Origin: Advenella faeciporci
GTDB lineage: Bacteria; Pseudomonadota; Gammaproteobacteria; Burkholderiales; Burkholderiaceae_B
Direction: 5' to 3'
DNA length: 64,000 bases
NCBI RefSeq assembly: GCF_014652395.1
Contig: NZ_BMYS01000001.1
Coordinates: forward strand, 248,001 to 312,000
Shown here: positions 1 through 5,592 of the stretch, piece after piece
Layout of the letters: each line of letters starts with the position of its first letter
Numbering within the stretch: the stretch's first letter is position 1
Notes under the pieces: model-generated
What the model saw: only the letters and a program-made list of their open reading frames with translations
What the model was told of the DNA's origin: nothing
Databases searched by the model: none
Position numbers and translations under genes: made by a program

Positions 1-884
1 ATGCGTACAGCCCTACCTTGTTTAGTCAGGCGCTCGGCCAGTTGTGCGGCCGCTCTTTGTCCGGTCTGGTTTGCGTCATTATCAGCAAAAACATAAATAT
101 TATGGACCTCTGGGGGCGGTACAAAACCAGCCAAACCGTTTGCAGATACGCAAGGCCAGCAGGGAACGCCACACAGGACCGAAGCGGCCAGACTGGTTTC
201 AATACCTTCACCCGCACAAATACCTAAACGGCCATCAGGGCGGGTTACTGCGTTGCCAATCTTGATACTGCCGCCTGCCATGGGGCCTGCGGGTGAACAC
301 AGCTTTTTAACGGTCGGCACGGGTGCCTTCTGGCCTTGGCTGGTTATGAAAGTGCGGTGTATGGTGATTAACTCGCCTGCGGGTGATGTTACTGCGGCCA
401 GCATTGCAGGAAAGCGGCCCAAACATTTACCTTCATGCCAGTAATCCAATCCAGCGTGAAAGCGCAATACGCCCGTTGCGGGCACGCTAAGCCCACGATT
501 CATTAAGTATTGGCCTGCGGGGTCAGTATCGGTAATGGGGGCGGCCTCATCCCACAAGGACAACAGCTTAATGCGGTTCTTGGCCCATTGCTTGGCCTGT
601 TCCTGTTGGCGCTCCTGTTTTGCCCGCTCGATTAATCGCTTGGCAATGATTCGCTGTTCAGGGGTTGGTTTACTGCCACCAATCCATGTGTTTTGTAGGC
701 CGGTTCTCCAGTCGCCATATACGCAAGTCATCAGGTCGGCATCGTCAAACAAGTGATACCAACCAGACTTTTGCAGGCCCTTATCCTCGGTGGTTTTACA
801 GCGGATTAAACGGCCAGATTCCAGGCTGTCCACCAGCAGACCAGCGGCACTTAATGCCCTAAGTAATTCAATGTAGTTGCTCAT
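1..884 (-). CDS. Toprim-domain primase-like protein (3' end outside window)
   Basis: The reverse strand stays open from the ATG at 884 to the window edge, giving 294 codons without a stop. The N-terminal half holds a compact region ending in a stretch rich in Gln/Lys/Arg (about residues 80-110). The second half contains a toprim fold: the glutamate motif GEGIETSLAAS (around residue 230) and the acidic motif FADNDANQTGQRAA (around 270). This is the pattern of the toprim primase/helicase proteins of phages and satellites, which make primers for element replication. The start overlaps the stop of a tiny upstream ORF as ATGA, suggesting coupled translation. The C-terminus, where a helicase domain might lie, is missing. 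Confidence 0.8.
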   Translation of the reverse strand, partial: MSNYIELLRALSAAGLLVDSLESGRLIRCKTTEDKGLQKSGWYHLFDDADLMTCVYGDWRTGLQNTWIGGSKPTPEQRIIAKRLIERAKQERQQEQAKQWAKNRIKLLSLWDEAAPITDTDPAGQYLMNRGLSVPATGVLRFHAGLDYWHEGKCLGRFPAMLAAVTSPAGELITIHRTFITSQGQKAPVPTVKKLCSPAGPMAGGSIKIGNAVTRPDGRLGICAGEGIETSLAASVLCGVPCWPCVSANGLAGFVPPPEVHNIYVFADNDANQTGQRAAAQLAERLTKQGRAVR

Positions 885-937
885 GCGCGGCCCCTTATCC
901 AATCCCAGACGAAAAACAGAATTACAAGGACGCTCAT
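881..937 (-). CDS. Possible 18-residue hydrophobic peptide
   Basis: A tiny ORF, MSVLVILFFVWDWIRGRA, fills the gap between the winged-helix gene and the primase-like gene. Its ATG overlaps the stop of the upstream gene and its stop overlaps the ATG of the downstream gene, both as ATGA. Residues 2-11 are strongly hydrophobic and the tail is basic, so it could insert in the inner membrane. It may be a real small protein, or only a coupling ORF that carries ribosomes to the primase start. No homologue is recognised and expression is unproven. Confidence 0.35.
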   Translation of the reverse strand: MSVLVILFFVWDWIRGRA

Positions 938-1227
938 GCTTCGCCCCCTTCCAGTGAATACAAGGCGCATCCATAGTGCTGAAAACCGTCTCGGTCAGTT
1001 AGCGTAATTCGTTCGGTTATGATTTCATAACCCATGCGTCGTAGTTCGATAATACGGGCAGGCGCTTGATAGCATCCCATGCGTCGCAGTTCGTATGACG
1101 TTTTCGGACCTGTACGTAATGCCTCTAAGATTCGATGGCGTTGCGATTCGGTAGTTGTTGATTTTGGGTTACAATGATTCTGAACTTTGCCGCTCTCGTT
1201 GATTTTTTCGATGGGGGCGTTTTTCAT
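934..1227 (-). CDS. Winged helix-turn-helix protein of phage type
   Basis: This 97-residue protein begins with a polar tail. It then has a segment (about residues 28-75) resembling the small helix-turn-helix family found in phage and island proteins (HTH_39-like): a helix HRILEALRTG, then SYELRRMG and ARIIELRRMGYEI, which ends in a winged hairpin. It probably binds DNA and may control replication or excision of the element. Its ATG overlaps the stop of the upstream 68-residue ORF by four bases, and its stop overlaps the next start, so it sits inside a translationally coupled operon. The exact target is unknown. Confidence 0.65.
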   Translation of the reverse strand: MKNAPIEKINESGKVQNHCNPKSTTTESQRHRILEALRTGPKTSYELRRMGCYQAPARIIELRRMGYEIITERITLTDRDGFQHYGCALYSLEGGEA

Positions 1228-1430
1228 TGCTCGCCCTCCTGATAAATAATTTCCCTGGCAATACGGGCGGCACTCTCGGCTATCTCAAGCAGGCCATAGG
1301 CGGCAATTGGAATTGATAGATATCGTTCTGTGTCCCCGTTCTGAATAAATAAGGCTTGGGCTTCTTTATTATAAAAAACCGCATGGCCGTCTGGGTGCTC
1401 GTGTAATATTTGAAGTTCTTGGGTATCCAT
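1224..1430 (-). CDS. Small protein of unknown function
   Basis: A 68-residue acidic protein with no domain I recognise. It contains one predicted beta-hairpin-like segment (residues 15-45) and an amphipathic helix ending in EIIYQEGEQ. It is supported as a real gene mainly by its position: it starts one base inside the stop of the AlpA-like gene (TAATG) and ends in an ATGA overlap with the winged-helix gene. Such packed small genes are typical of integrative elements. Its function cannot be told from sequence. Confidence 0.6.
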   Translation of the reverse strand: MDTQELQILHEHPDGHAVFYNKEAQALFIQNGDTERYLSIPIAAYGLLEIAESAARIAREIIYQEGEQ

Positions 1431-1645
1431 TACGCCACCCCCATTACCAAAGATTTAATATCAGTAACGCGCCATGCAAGGCGGCCATTGATGCGGATAG
1501 GACGAATGGGGCCGTTTTCTCGGCACGCCCATACTCGCAAGGTTTGAGGCTTACGGTTCAGGTAGTGGGCGGCTTGGTTGGTTTCTACTGCGGGGCTGGT
1601 GACGGTTTCCAGCGTGGGGAATTGTTTAACGGTGCTGTTAGCCAT
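1430..1645 (-). CDS. AlpA/excisionase-like helix-turn-helix protein
   Basis: This 71-residue protein contains a MerR/AlpA-type helix-turn-helix: TNQAAHYLNRKPQTLRVWAC, followed by a wing with RPIRINGRLAWRVTDI. In this family the helix reads DNA and the RINGRLAWR strand is the wing. Small proteins of this kind act as excisionases or as activators of integrase genes. It is the first gene of the operon that runs to the primase, and a good promoter lies directly upstream (1695-1723). An operator-like repeat overlaps that promoter, so self-regulation is plausible. Family membership is secure; the excisionase role is inferred. Confidence 0.7.
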   Translation of the reverse strand: MANSTVKQFPTLETVTSPAVETNQAAHYLNRKPQTLRVWACRENGPIRPIRINGRLAWRVTDIKSLVMGVA

Positions 1646-1694
1646 GTTTTAATCTTCATGATTGTTGAACATGGCTTATGGTGCTTTTTTTCAG

Positions 1695-1736
1695 GCTATA
1701 GATGGTCTAACTAGGAAATGCAAAAACCTAATTAGG
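1695..1736 (-). promoter_or_regulatory. Promoter with doubled operator-like motif
   Basis: On the minus strand TTGCAT (1718-1723) and TATAGC (1695-1700) are separated by exactly 17 bp, a good sigma-70 pair for the AlpA-like operon. The motif CTAA(C/T)TAGG occurs at 1707-1715, inside the spacer, and at 1728-1736, just upstream of the -35. The second copy is part of the palindrome CCTAATTAGG. The copies are 21 bp apart, two helical turns, so a dimeric repressor could sit on one face of the DNA. The binding protein is unknown. Confidence 0.5.
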
Positions 1737-1746
1737 ATTTAGGCCC

Positions 1747-2799
1747 TTACTTCATGCGGGTTTCAACGGCATCAGGGATTTCTTTCAAGTATTTAAGAAT
1801 GGTTTCTTCTGAAATATCTGCCCCCAGTTCTTGGGTCAATTTTGCTATCTGTGCGGCTGCCCCACGGCTTTTTATGTCAATGTTTGAATACTCGCATAAC
1901 GCATTAATGATGGTTAACAGCGTATTGCGTGGGCGGGTTGTGAGTGGCTTTTCAGACTTATCGGGCAAATCGTCCTTTGTTAGCCTATCTTGCAGTTTGC
2001 GTAAAGATTCAGTCCTCACAACAAACGCGGCATCATCCGGCAAACCACCAGCAGGGTAATGAGATATGCTAGGCCACGCATCTCTTGCACGCAAGAAAGC
2101 GGCTCTAGCATCTCTTGCACGCAAGAAAGCGGCTCTAATAGCTTTAAATTGCTCTCTCAATTTTTCAGCATCCGCATTATTAATTTTTTCAGATATTATC
2201 TGGTTTTCCAGATTCTCCCCATCCGCCTTAGAGCCCGGGAAATACTCATTATTTTCAAAACTTTCTTGCAGTTGATATATAACATCGCCTTTAAACACAA
2301 AGGCCCCATCAAGACACTGCGTTGTCACATCTGGCCCGCCTGTCAACATCTGGTATCTATGCTCAACATCAAGCCGTTCTGCGCCAAACAATGGCAAATC
2401 AAAAACGCCATATATTGTAACTACTCCTTTCCCAAGTCCTAAGCTAGCCTCCGTAATCGTATTTTGCAGATATAAACTTAAAGCATCCGTTTGGTCCAAA
2501 TCATTAGGGCGAAATAATTTGCACATATTATTAAAATGTGGCAAAGACAAATGCTTGAGAAAAGGATATTTTTCTGTGTAATGATCAATATCATCAATAC
2601 ATTCAGATGGCAGGCAATCATTTAATATGCCTTGTCGCGCCATGGCGCCATTAACAAAATAAACCGATAACACAAGGTGCCCGTCCAATGCCAGCTTGAA
2701 TATATCAGCCTCGGTCACTTTTTCGCCAAACAATTGCGTTAAGTATTTTTTGGTTTCTGGTATTGTTAACCACTTCTTTAGCTTAAATAATTTGCTCAT
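1747..2799 (-). CDS. Island-type protein with N-terminal helix-turn-helix-like region
   Basis: A 350-residue protein. The N-terminus, KKWLTIPETKKYLTQLFGE followed by ALDGHLVLSVYFV, is a pattern repeatedly seen in hypothetical proteins next to integrases, and it looks like an excisionase-type helix-turn-helix. The middle part (residues 70-200) is mixed alpha/beta with no motif I can name. The C-terminus (about 285-350) is helical, ending in ISEETILKYLKEIPDA, and may be a second DNA-binding or oligomerisation region. Residues around 225-245 contain a perfect ten-residue tandem duplication. A hairpin lies directly before the start. The function is unknown; a regulator of the element is the likely role. 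Confidence 0.6.
   Translation of the reverse strand: MSKLFKLKKWLTIPETKKYLTQLFGEKVTEADIFKLALDGHLVLSVYFVNGAMARQGILNDCLPSECIDDIDHYTEKYPFLKHLSLPHFNNMCKLFRPNDLDQTDALSLYLQNTITEASLGLGKGVVTIYGVFDLPLFGAERLDVEHRYQMLTGGPDVTTQCLDGAFVFKGDVIYQLQESFENNEYFPGSKADGENLENQIISEKINNADAEKLREQFKAIRAAFLRARDARAAFLRARDAWPSISHYPAGGLPDDAAFVVRTESLRKLQDRLTKDDLPDKSEKPLTTRPRNTLLTIINALCEYSNIDIKSRGAAAQIAKLTQELGADISEETILKYLKEIPDAVETRMK
2078..2137 (-). repeat. Two perfect 30-bp tandem copies, in frame
   Basis: Positions 2078-2107 are repeated exactly at 2108-2137. Because 30 is a multiple of three, the duplication adds ten residues (RAAFLRARDA type) to the 350-residue protein without breaking its frame. Each copy contains the small palindrome CTTGCACGCAAG. 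It looks recent because there is no mismatch, so its copy number may vary between strains. Confidence 0.9.
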
Positions 2800-2800
2800 T

Positions 2801-2819
2801 CTTGTTAGTCCCTAACAAG
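2801..2819 (-). promoter_or_regulatory. Inverted repeat just before a start codon
   Basis: CTTGTTAG (2801-2808) and CTAACAAG (2812-2819) form a perfect 8-bp inverted repeat with a 3-base loop. It ends two bases from the ATG of the 350-residue protein (2799). The only Shine-Dalgarno-like bases (AGGGA on the minus strand) fall in the loop and upper stem. It could therefore be an operator, or an RNA hairpin limiting translation of that gene. Confidence 0.55.
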
Positions 2820-2906
2820 TCCATTCAATAAGTGCCAGCACCAGGCGGGTGGACTATCCCGCTTTTCCCCCCGTCGGGGTAGGTGCTGGGCTTGGCTGGT
2901 TGCGGG

Positions 2907-3119
2907 CTAAGCCTCTTGCGCCACCTTACGACGCCATACCTCCACTTCTCTGGTGCCAGTTACGGCAATGTCACAGGGCTGGCAGTTTTCTAACCTTACA
3001 ACTTGCGCTAAGGCTTCTTGCTCTGTATCACCCAGGGTAAAAAACATCTTCCCCTTCACTTTTAAGGCATATTCATTAGTGACTTTATATAAGCATAAAG
3101 TGGCTTCTGCATTGGTCAT
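2907..3119 (-). CDS. Small protein of unknown function
   Basis: A 70-residue protein with no recognised family. It alternates short strands and a helix (residues 1-45: LCLYKVTNEYALKVKGKMFF, then a helix around EQEALAQVV), consistent with a small compact alpha/beta fold. It contains two cysteines (NCQPC). The start at 3119 lies only four bases after the stop of the preceding 121-residue gene, so the two are probably co-transcribed. It belongs to the accessory gene set of the element. Confidence 0.55.
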   Translation of the reverse strand: MTNAEATLCLYKVTNEYALKVKGKMFFTLGDTEQEALAQVVRLENCQPCDIAVTGTREVEVWRRKVAQEA

Positions 3120-3123
3120 GGTT

Positions 3124-3489
3124 CTATTCCTCGCAAGTAGAGTTAGGGCTTTTCTTGGCTGGTGTTGTCATCGTTTCGTACAAACCCATGAGCGGATCAA
3201 GATGCTTGTTTTCGTATTCCGTACTTACCTGCTCCACCCAATGCGAATTGGTTTCTAGGTAGCCATTCAATACACGCAATTCAGATTCGATTCTGCATTT
3301 TTCGCGGTATGGAATATCATTAATGCCGTATTTTTCCAGCTTGCGCATAATGCCGAATACTATTTGTTTTGCATCACCAATGATTACGGCCGTTTGAGGA
3401 AAGCATCCCAATACATCATCCCCCAAAAACTCAAACGCTTTTTTTTCTTCATCCGTCAGGGAAATTTTCTTTACAATATTTTCAGCCAT
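3124..3489 (-). CDS. Helical protein of unknown function
   Basis: Taken from the ATG at 3489, which has an AAGGAG ribosome site eight to nine bases upstream, the protein has 121 residues. The longer reading frame to 3540 lacks such a site and runs into the repeat region. The sequence is mainly helical and charged, with MAENIVKKISLTDEEKKAFE at the start and a long helix around EKCRIESELRVLNGYLETN. I see no catalytic or binding motif. It sits between the integrase/repeat block and the 70-residue gene. Confidence 0.6.
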   Translation of the reverse strand: MAENIVKKISLTDEEKKAFEFLGDDVLGCFPQTAVIIGDAKQIVFGIMRKLEKYGINDIPYREKCRIESELRVLNGYLETNSHWVEQVSTEYENKHLDPLMGLYETMTTPAKKSPNSTCEE

Positions 3490-3566
3490 GGCTCTACTCC
3501 TTATTAGTAGGGTTGTGGTTAGGGTTGGTTGGTAGGCCAATACCAGCCAGCCCGTTTATTAATTAA

Positions 3567-3755
3567 CTGTAGCAACAGTAGCAACTGTAGCTGTAGCAAG
3601 TGCCCAAAAATCATTAATTTACTGCCCATCTGTAGCAACTGTAGCAACTGTAGCTGTAGCAAGTGCCCAAAAATCATTAATTTACTGCCCATCTGTAGCA
3701 ACTGTAGCAACTGTAGCTGTAGCAACCTCTCAAAAATCATTATTTCATACCCCCA
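3567..3755. repeat. Three 63-bp tandem repeats behind the integrase
   Basis: Units start at 3567, 3630 and 3693 (period 63); the third unit diverges in its second half. Each unit contains several copies of the short word TGTAGCAAC and ends with a TTTACTGCCCAT-type tail. The period is a multiple of three, so an ORF on the minus strand (3519-3740, 73 codons) stays open through it and would encode 21-residue Leu/Gln-rich repeats (QLQLLQLLQMGSKLMIFGHL type). That ORF begins inside the integrase stop as TAATG. The array is either coding or an iteron-like protein-binding array; sequence alone does not decide. Confidence 0.9.
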
Positions 3756-5092
3756 TTAACTGCCTTCAGTCTGGGTGCTTCTTCGCGGGGTTGCTCAATG
3801 CCAGCCTGTTCAAGTATCCAGCCCTCAATCTTTGTATGCCACATTCTCAATAAATCCAGCGGCCTGCGGATATAGTGTTTTTCAGCCGTTGCGCTTGGCT
3901 TATGGCCCTGTATCTGTGCGGCAATACCTGCGGGGCACTCTACCCATTCAGCCAGTGTGCCAAACGAACGACGCAGGCCATGTATGGTTAGGTGCGGCAA
4001 GCCTGCGGCCTGTATGGCTCGGTTATGGGCAATACGCGGTTCAGTGATATATCCGTTCTTAGCGGTAGGGCTTGAAAATACCCAGGGGGAAGGCTCCTGC
4101 TTTTCGCCATTGATATTAACCACGGTGGGCAAATCATTAAGGCGCTTCAGGTTCAGTAACAGGCTTTTCACGTAGGGGGTTAATGGTATGGTCCGCTCAC
4201 CTTCCACCTTGTCATGAATGGTAATGCTTAGCCATTTAAAGTCTACATCCTCCCAGCGCATGGTTGCCACTTCTTCCCTTCGAGCGCCAATTAGCAAGAC
4301 CGTTTGCAGATAGGCGGCCTGTACAGGGTTTCTTATCCTGCGCACATGCTCAAACCATAGCGCCAGCTGTTCACGTTGCAAAACATCATCCTTGGCGGCT
4401 GGTTTGGGTAAATCTTTCTTCATGCGGATACAGGCATCAGCATTCACCTGTTCCCTGTATTCCGGCCTGTCACTACACCAATTAATGAAGGTTGCCAGCA
4501 AGGATACAGCCAGCCTTGCGCGGGTTGCCCGTTTGGCGGCTTCCACTTCCAGCCATGCGGCCACTTGGTCGCGGGTAATCTGCTTTAATGGTAATTCCAG
4601 CAGGGGGCGTAATATGCCTGGCTCTTTTTTATCTGGCATCCCCTGCCTGCGGCCACGGGTGATAATCTCGCCCCCTTGCCTGCTCATGGTTTCATGGTCA
4701 GCTTTATGGCGTTCGCTCCACTTGGGGGCGCGTGCCTGAATGTAGGCGGCCCATGCTTCCAGTGCGGGGGTTTCTTCCTGTTTTGCCTTTTCCCGTTTGG
4801 CGGCATCAGCGGCCATTGCTTCATCACGTATAACGCGGGGGTCACGGCCACTATCAATAATTGTTTTTAAACGTCTGGCTTCTTTTCTGGCTTCATCCAA
4901 AAACCATGTTTCCACATCGCCAATGGTCATACGGATAACCTTACCGTCCAGCTTGCCTTGAAATATGTAAGCCTTGCTGTTTGCAGTCGCACGTACACCA
5001 AAACCGCCAGCTTCACGTAAAAATACCTGTTTCTGGTTTGGTGGGCATGTCAGCCTGTCTACATTTGTTTTGCTAAGTTTGATTGTTGCCAT
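3740..5092 (-). CDS. Tyrosine site-specific integrase
   Basis: Site-specific recombinase that inserts and excises the element at the tRNA-Met site. The 450-residue protein (start ATG 5092; a longer frame would need a TTG) has an N-terminal P4-integrase arm-binding domain (about residues 1-95), a core-binding domain (105-215) and a catalytic domain. Catalytic residues can be seen: Arg271 in GARREEV, Lys295 in KVEGER, His371 and Arg374 in HGLRRS, His397 in GHKPSATAEKHY and nucleophile Tyr407 in the same motif. It is complete and probably active. It reads away from the attachment site, and three phased 9-mers lie directly upstream. Confidence 0.95.
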   Translation of the reverse strand: MATIKLSKTNVDRLTCPPNQKQVFLREAGGFGVRATANSKAYIFQGKLDGKVIRMTIGDVETWFLDEARKEARRLKTIIDSGRDPRVIRDEAMAADAAKREKAKQEETPALEAWAAYIQARAPKWSERHKADHETMSRQGGEIITRGRRQGMPDKKEPGILRPLLELPLKQITRDQVAAWLEVEAAKRATRARLAVSLLATFINWCSDRPEYREQVNADACIRMKKDLPKPAAKDDVLQREQLALWFEHVRRIRNPVQAAYLQTVLLIGARREEVATMRWEDVDFKWLSITIHDKVEGERTIPLTPYVKSLLLNLKRLNDLPTVVNINGEKQEPSPWVFSSPTAKNGYITEPRIAHNRAIQAAGLPHLTIHGLRRSFGTLAEWVECPAGIAAQIQGHKPSATAEKHYIRRPLDLLRMWHTKIEGWILEQAGIEQPREEAPRLKAVNGGMK

Positions 5093-5097
5093 TTCCT

Positions 5098-5128
5098 GTG
5101 TACCCCTCGTGTACCCCCTGTGTACCCC
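5098..5128. repeat. Three GTGTACCCC copies at 11-bp spacing
   Basis: The 9-mer GTGTACCCC starts at 5098, 5109 and 5120, close to one helical turn apart, in the short stretch between the integrase start and the attachment site. Phased direct repeats here are what one expects of integrase arm sites or excisionase sites. They also overlap the place where the integrase promoter or leader should be, so binding could repress integrase expression. Confidence 0.65.
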
Positions 5129-5259
5129 TAAATGTACAATATCAATCAATTTTAATCAACACAGAAAAAAGGCTTAAACCTTTTAGAATGGCTTATTTAT
5201 TGGCTTTCAGGCTGTTTTATGCATTTTAATCAACACTGATAAATAGCCGTTTTTGCAGA

Positions 5260-5304
5260 ATCATAATCCGCAGGTCCCCCGTTCGAATCGGGGAAGAGCC
5301 ACCA
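5260..5304 (+). other. Attachment site: 3' fragment of tRNA-Met(CAU)
   Basis: The sequence has the 3' half of an anticodon loop with CAT, the strand TCCGCAGG, a T-arm (CCCCG TTCGAAT CGGGG) and an acceptor end AGAGCC followed by ACCA. No D-arm or 5' acceptor strand precedes it; the bases to the left belong to the element. GCAGA to the left almost, but not perfectly, rebuilds the anticodon stem, so the shared core probably begins at or near the anticodon loop. The fragment marks the element/chromosome junction. It is not a working tRNA gene. Confidence 0.85.
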
Positions 5305-5330
5305 AAATCTTCTTAGGAAGTCAAACACAT

Positions 5331-5362
5331 AAGCCAATCTTTTATTAGATTGGCTTTTTGTT
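5331..5362 (+). terminator. Terminator of the original tRNA gene
   Basis: A perfect 10-bp stem (5331-5340 with 5347-5356), a 6-base loop and a T-rich tail. It follows the tRNA fragment by 26 bases and is probably the native terminator of the interrupted tRNA gene, now left at the island boundary. Confidence 0.85.
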
Positions 5363-5592
5363 TTTTGGCTGAATGTATCAACCAAGTGTCAACACAGAAA
5401 TTGGATCAAGTGTTTTTGCCGCTTCCAAATGGCCGGCGTGTCCACTGGCCGAACCTGAATACCCTGTTTCGCTATCCGGAAAACATTCAAAAGCCCTTTA
5501 CGCCAGAATAAAATATTGTTACTCCTTGCGAATTCTAAATAAATATGCTAAAAACTGTATAAAAATACAGTATTTGAAAATAACTAAATATC

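Larger units (their letters stand above)
1..5304. mobile_element. Right part of an integrative element in tRNA-Met
   Basis: All genes here read leftwards, away from a tRNA 3' fragment at 5260-5304. A tyrosine integrase lies beside that fragment. Behind it come small orphan proteins, helix-turn-helix proteins and a toprim primase-like protein, which is the usual cargo order of a P4-like satellite or other integrative element. The element continues past the left edge, so its other attachment site, its size and any cargo are unseen. The boundary is inferred from the tRNA fragment and the change to core-type genes after about 5590. Satellite prophage, genomic island and integrative conjugative element remain open. 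Confidence 0.85.

Noticed and set aside
3567-3755. Possible CRISPR array
   Set aside because: The 63-bp units are contiguous, without unique spacers, and the third copy is degenerate. No cas gene is near.
3529-3759. Plus-strand cysteine/serine-rich ORF through the repeat
   Set aside because: It exists only because the repeat period is a multiple of three. It has no start context and lies opposite the integrase end.
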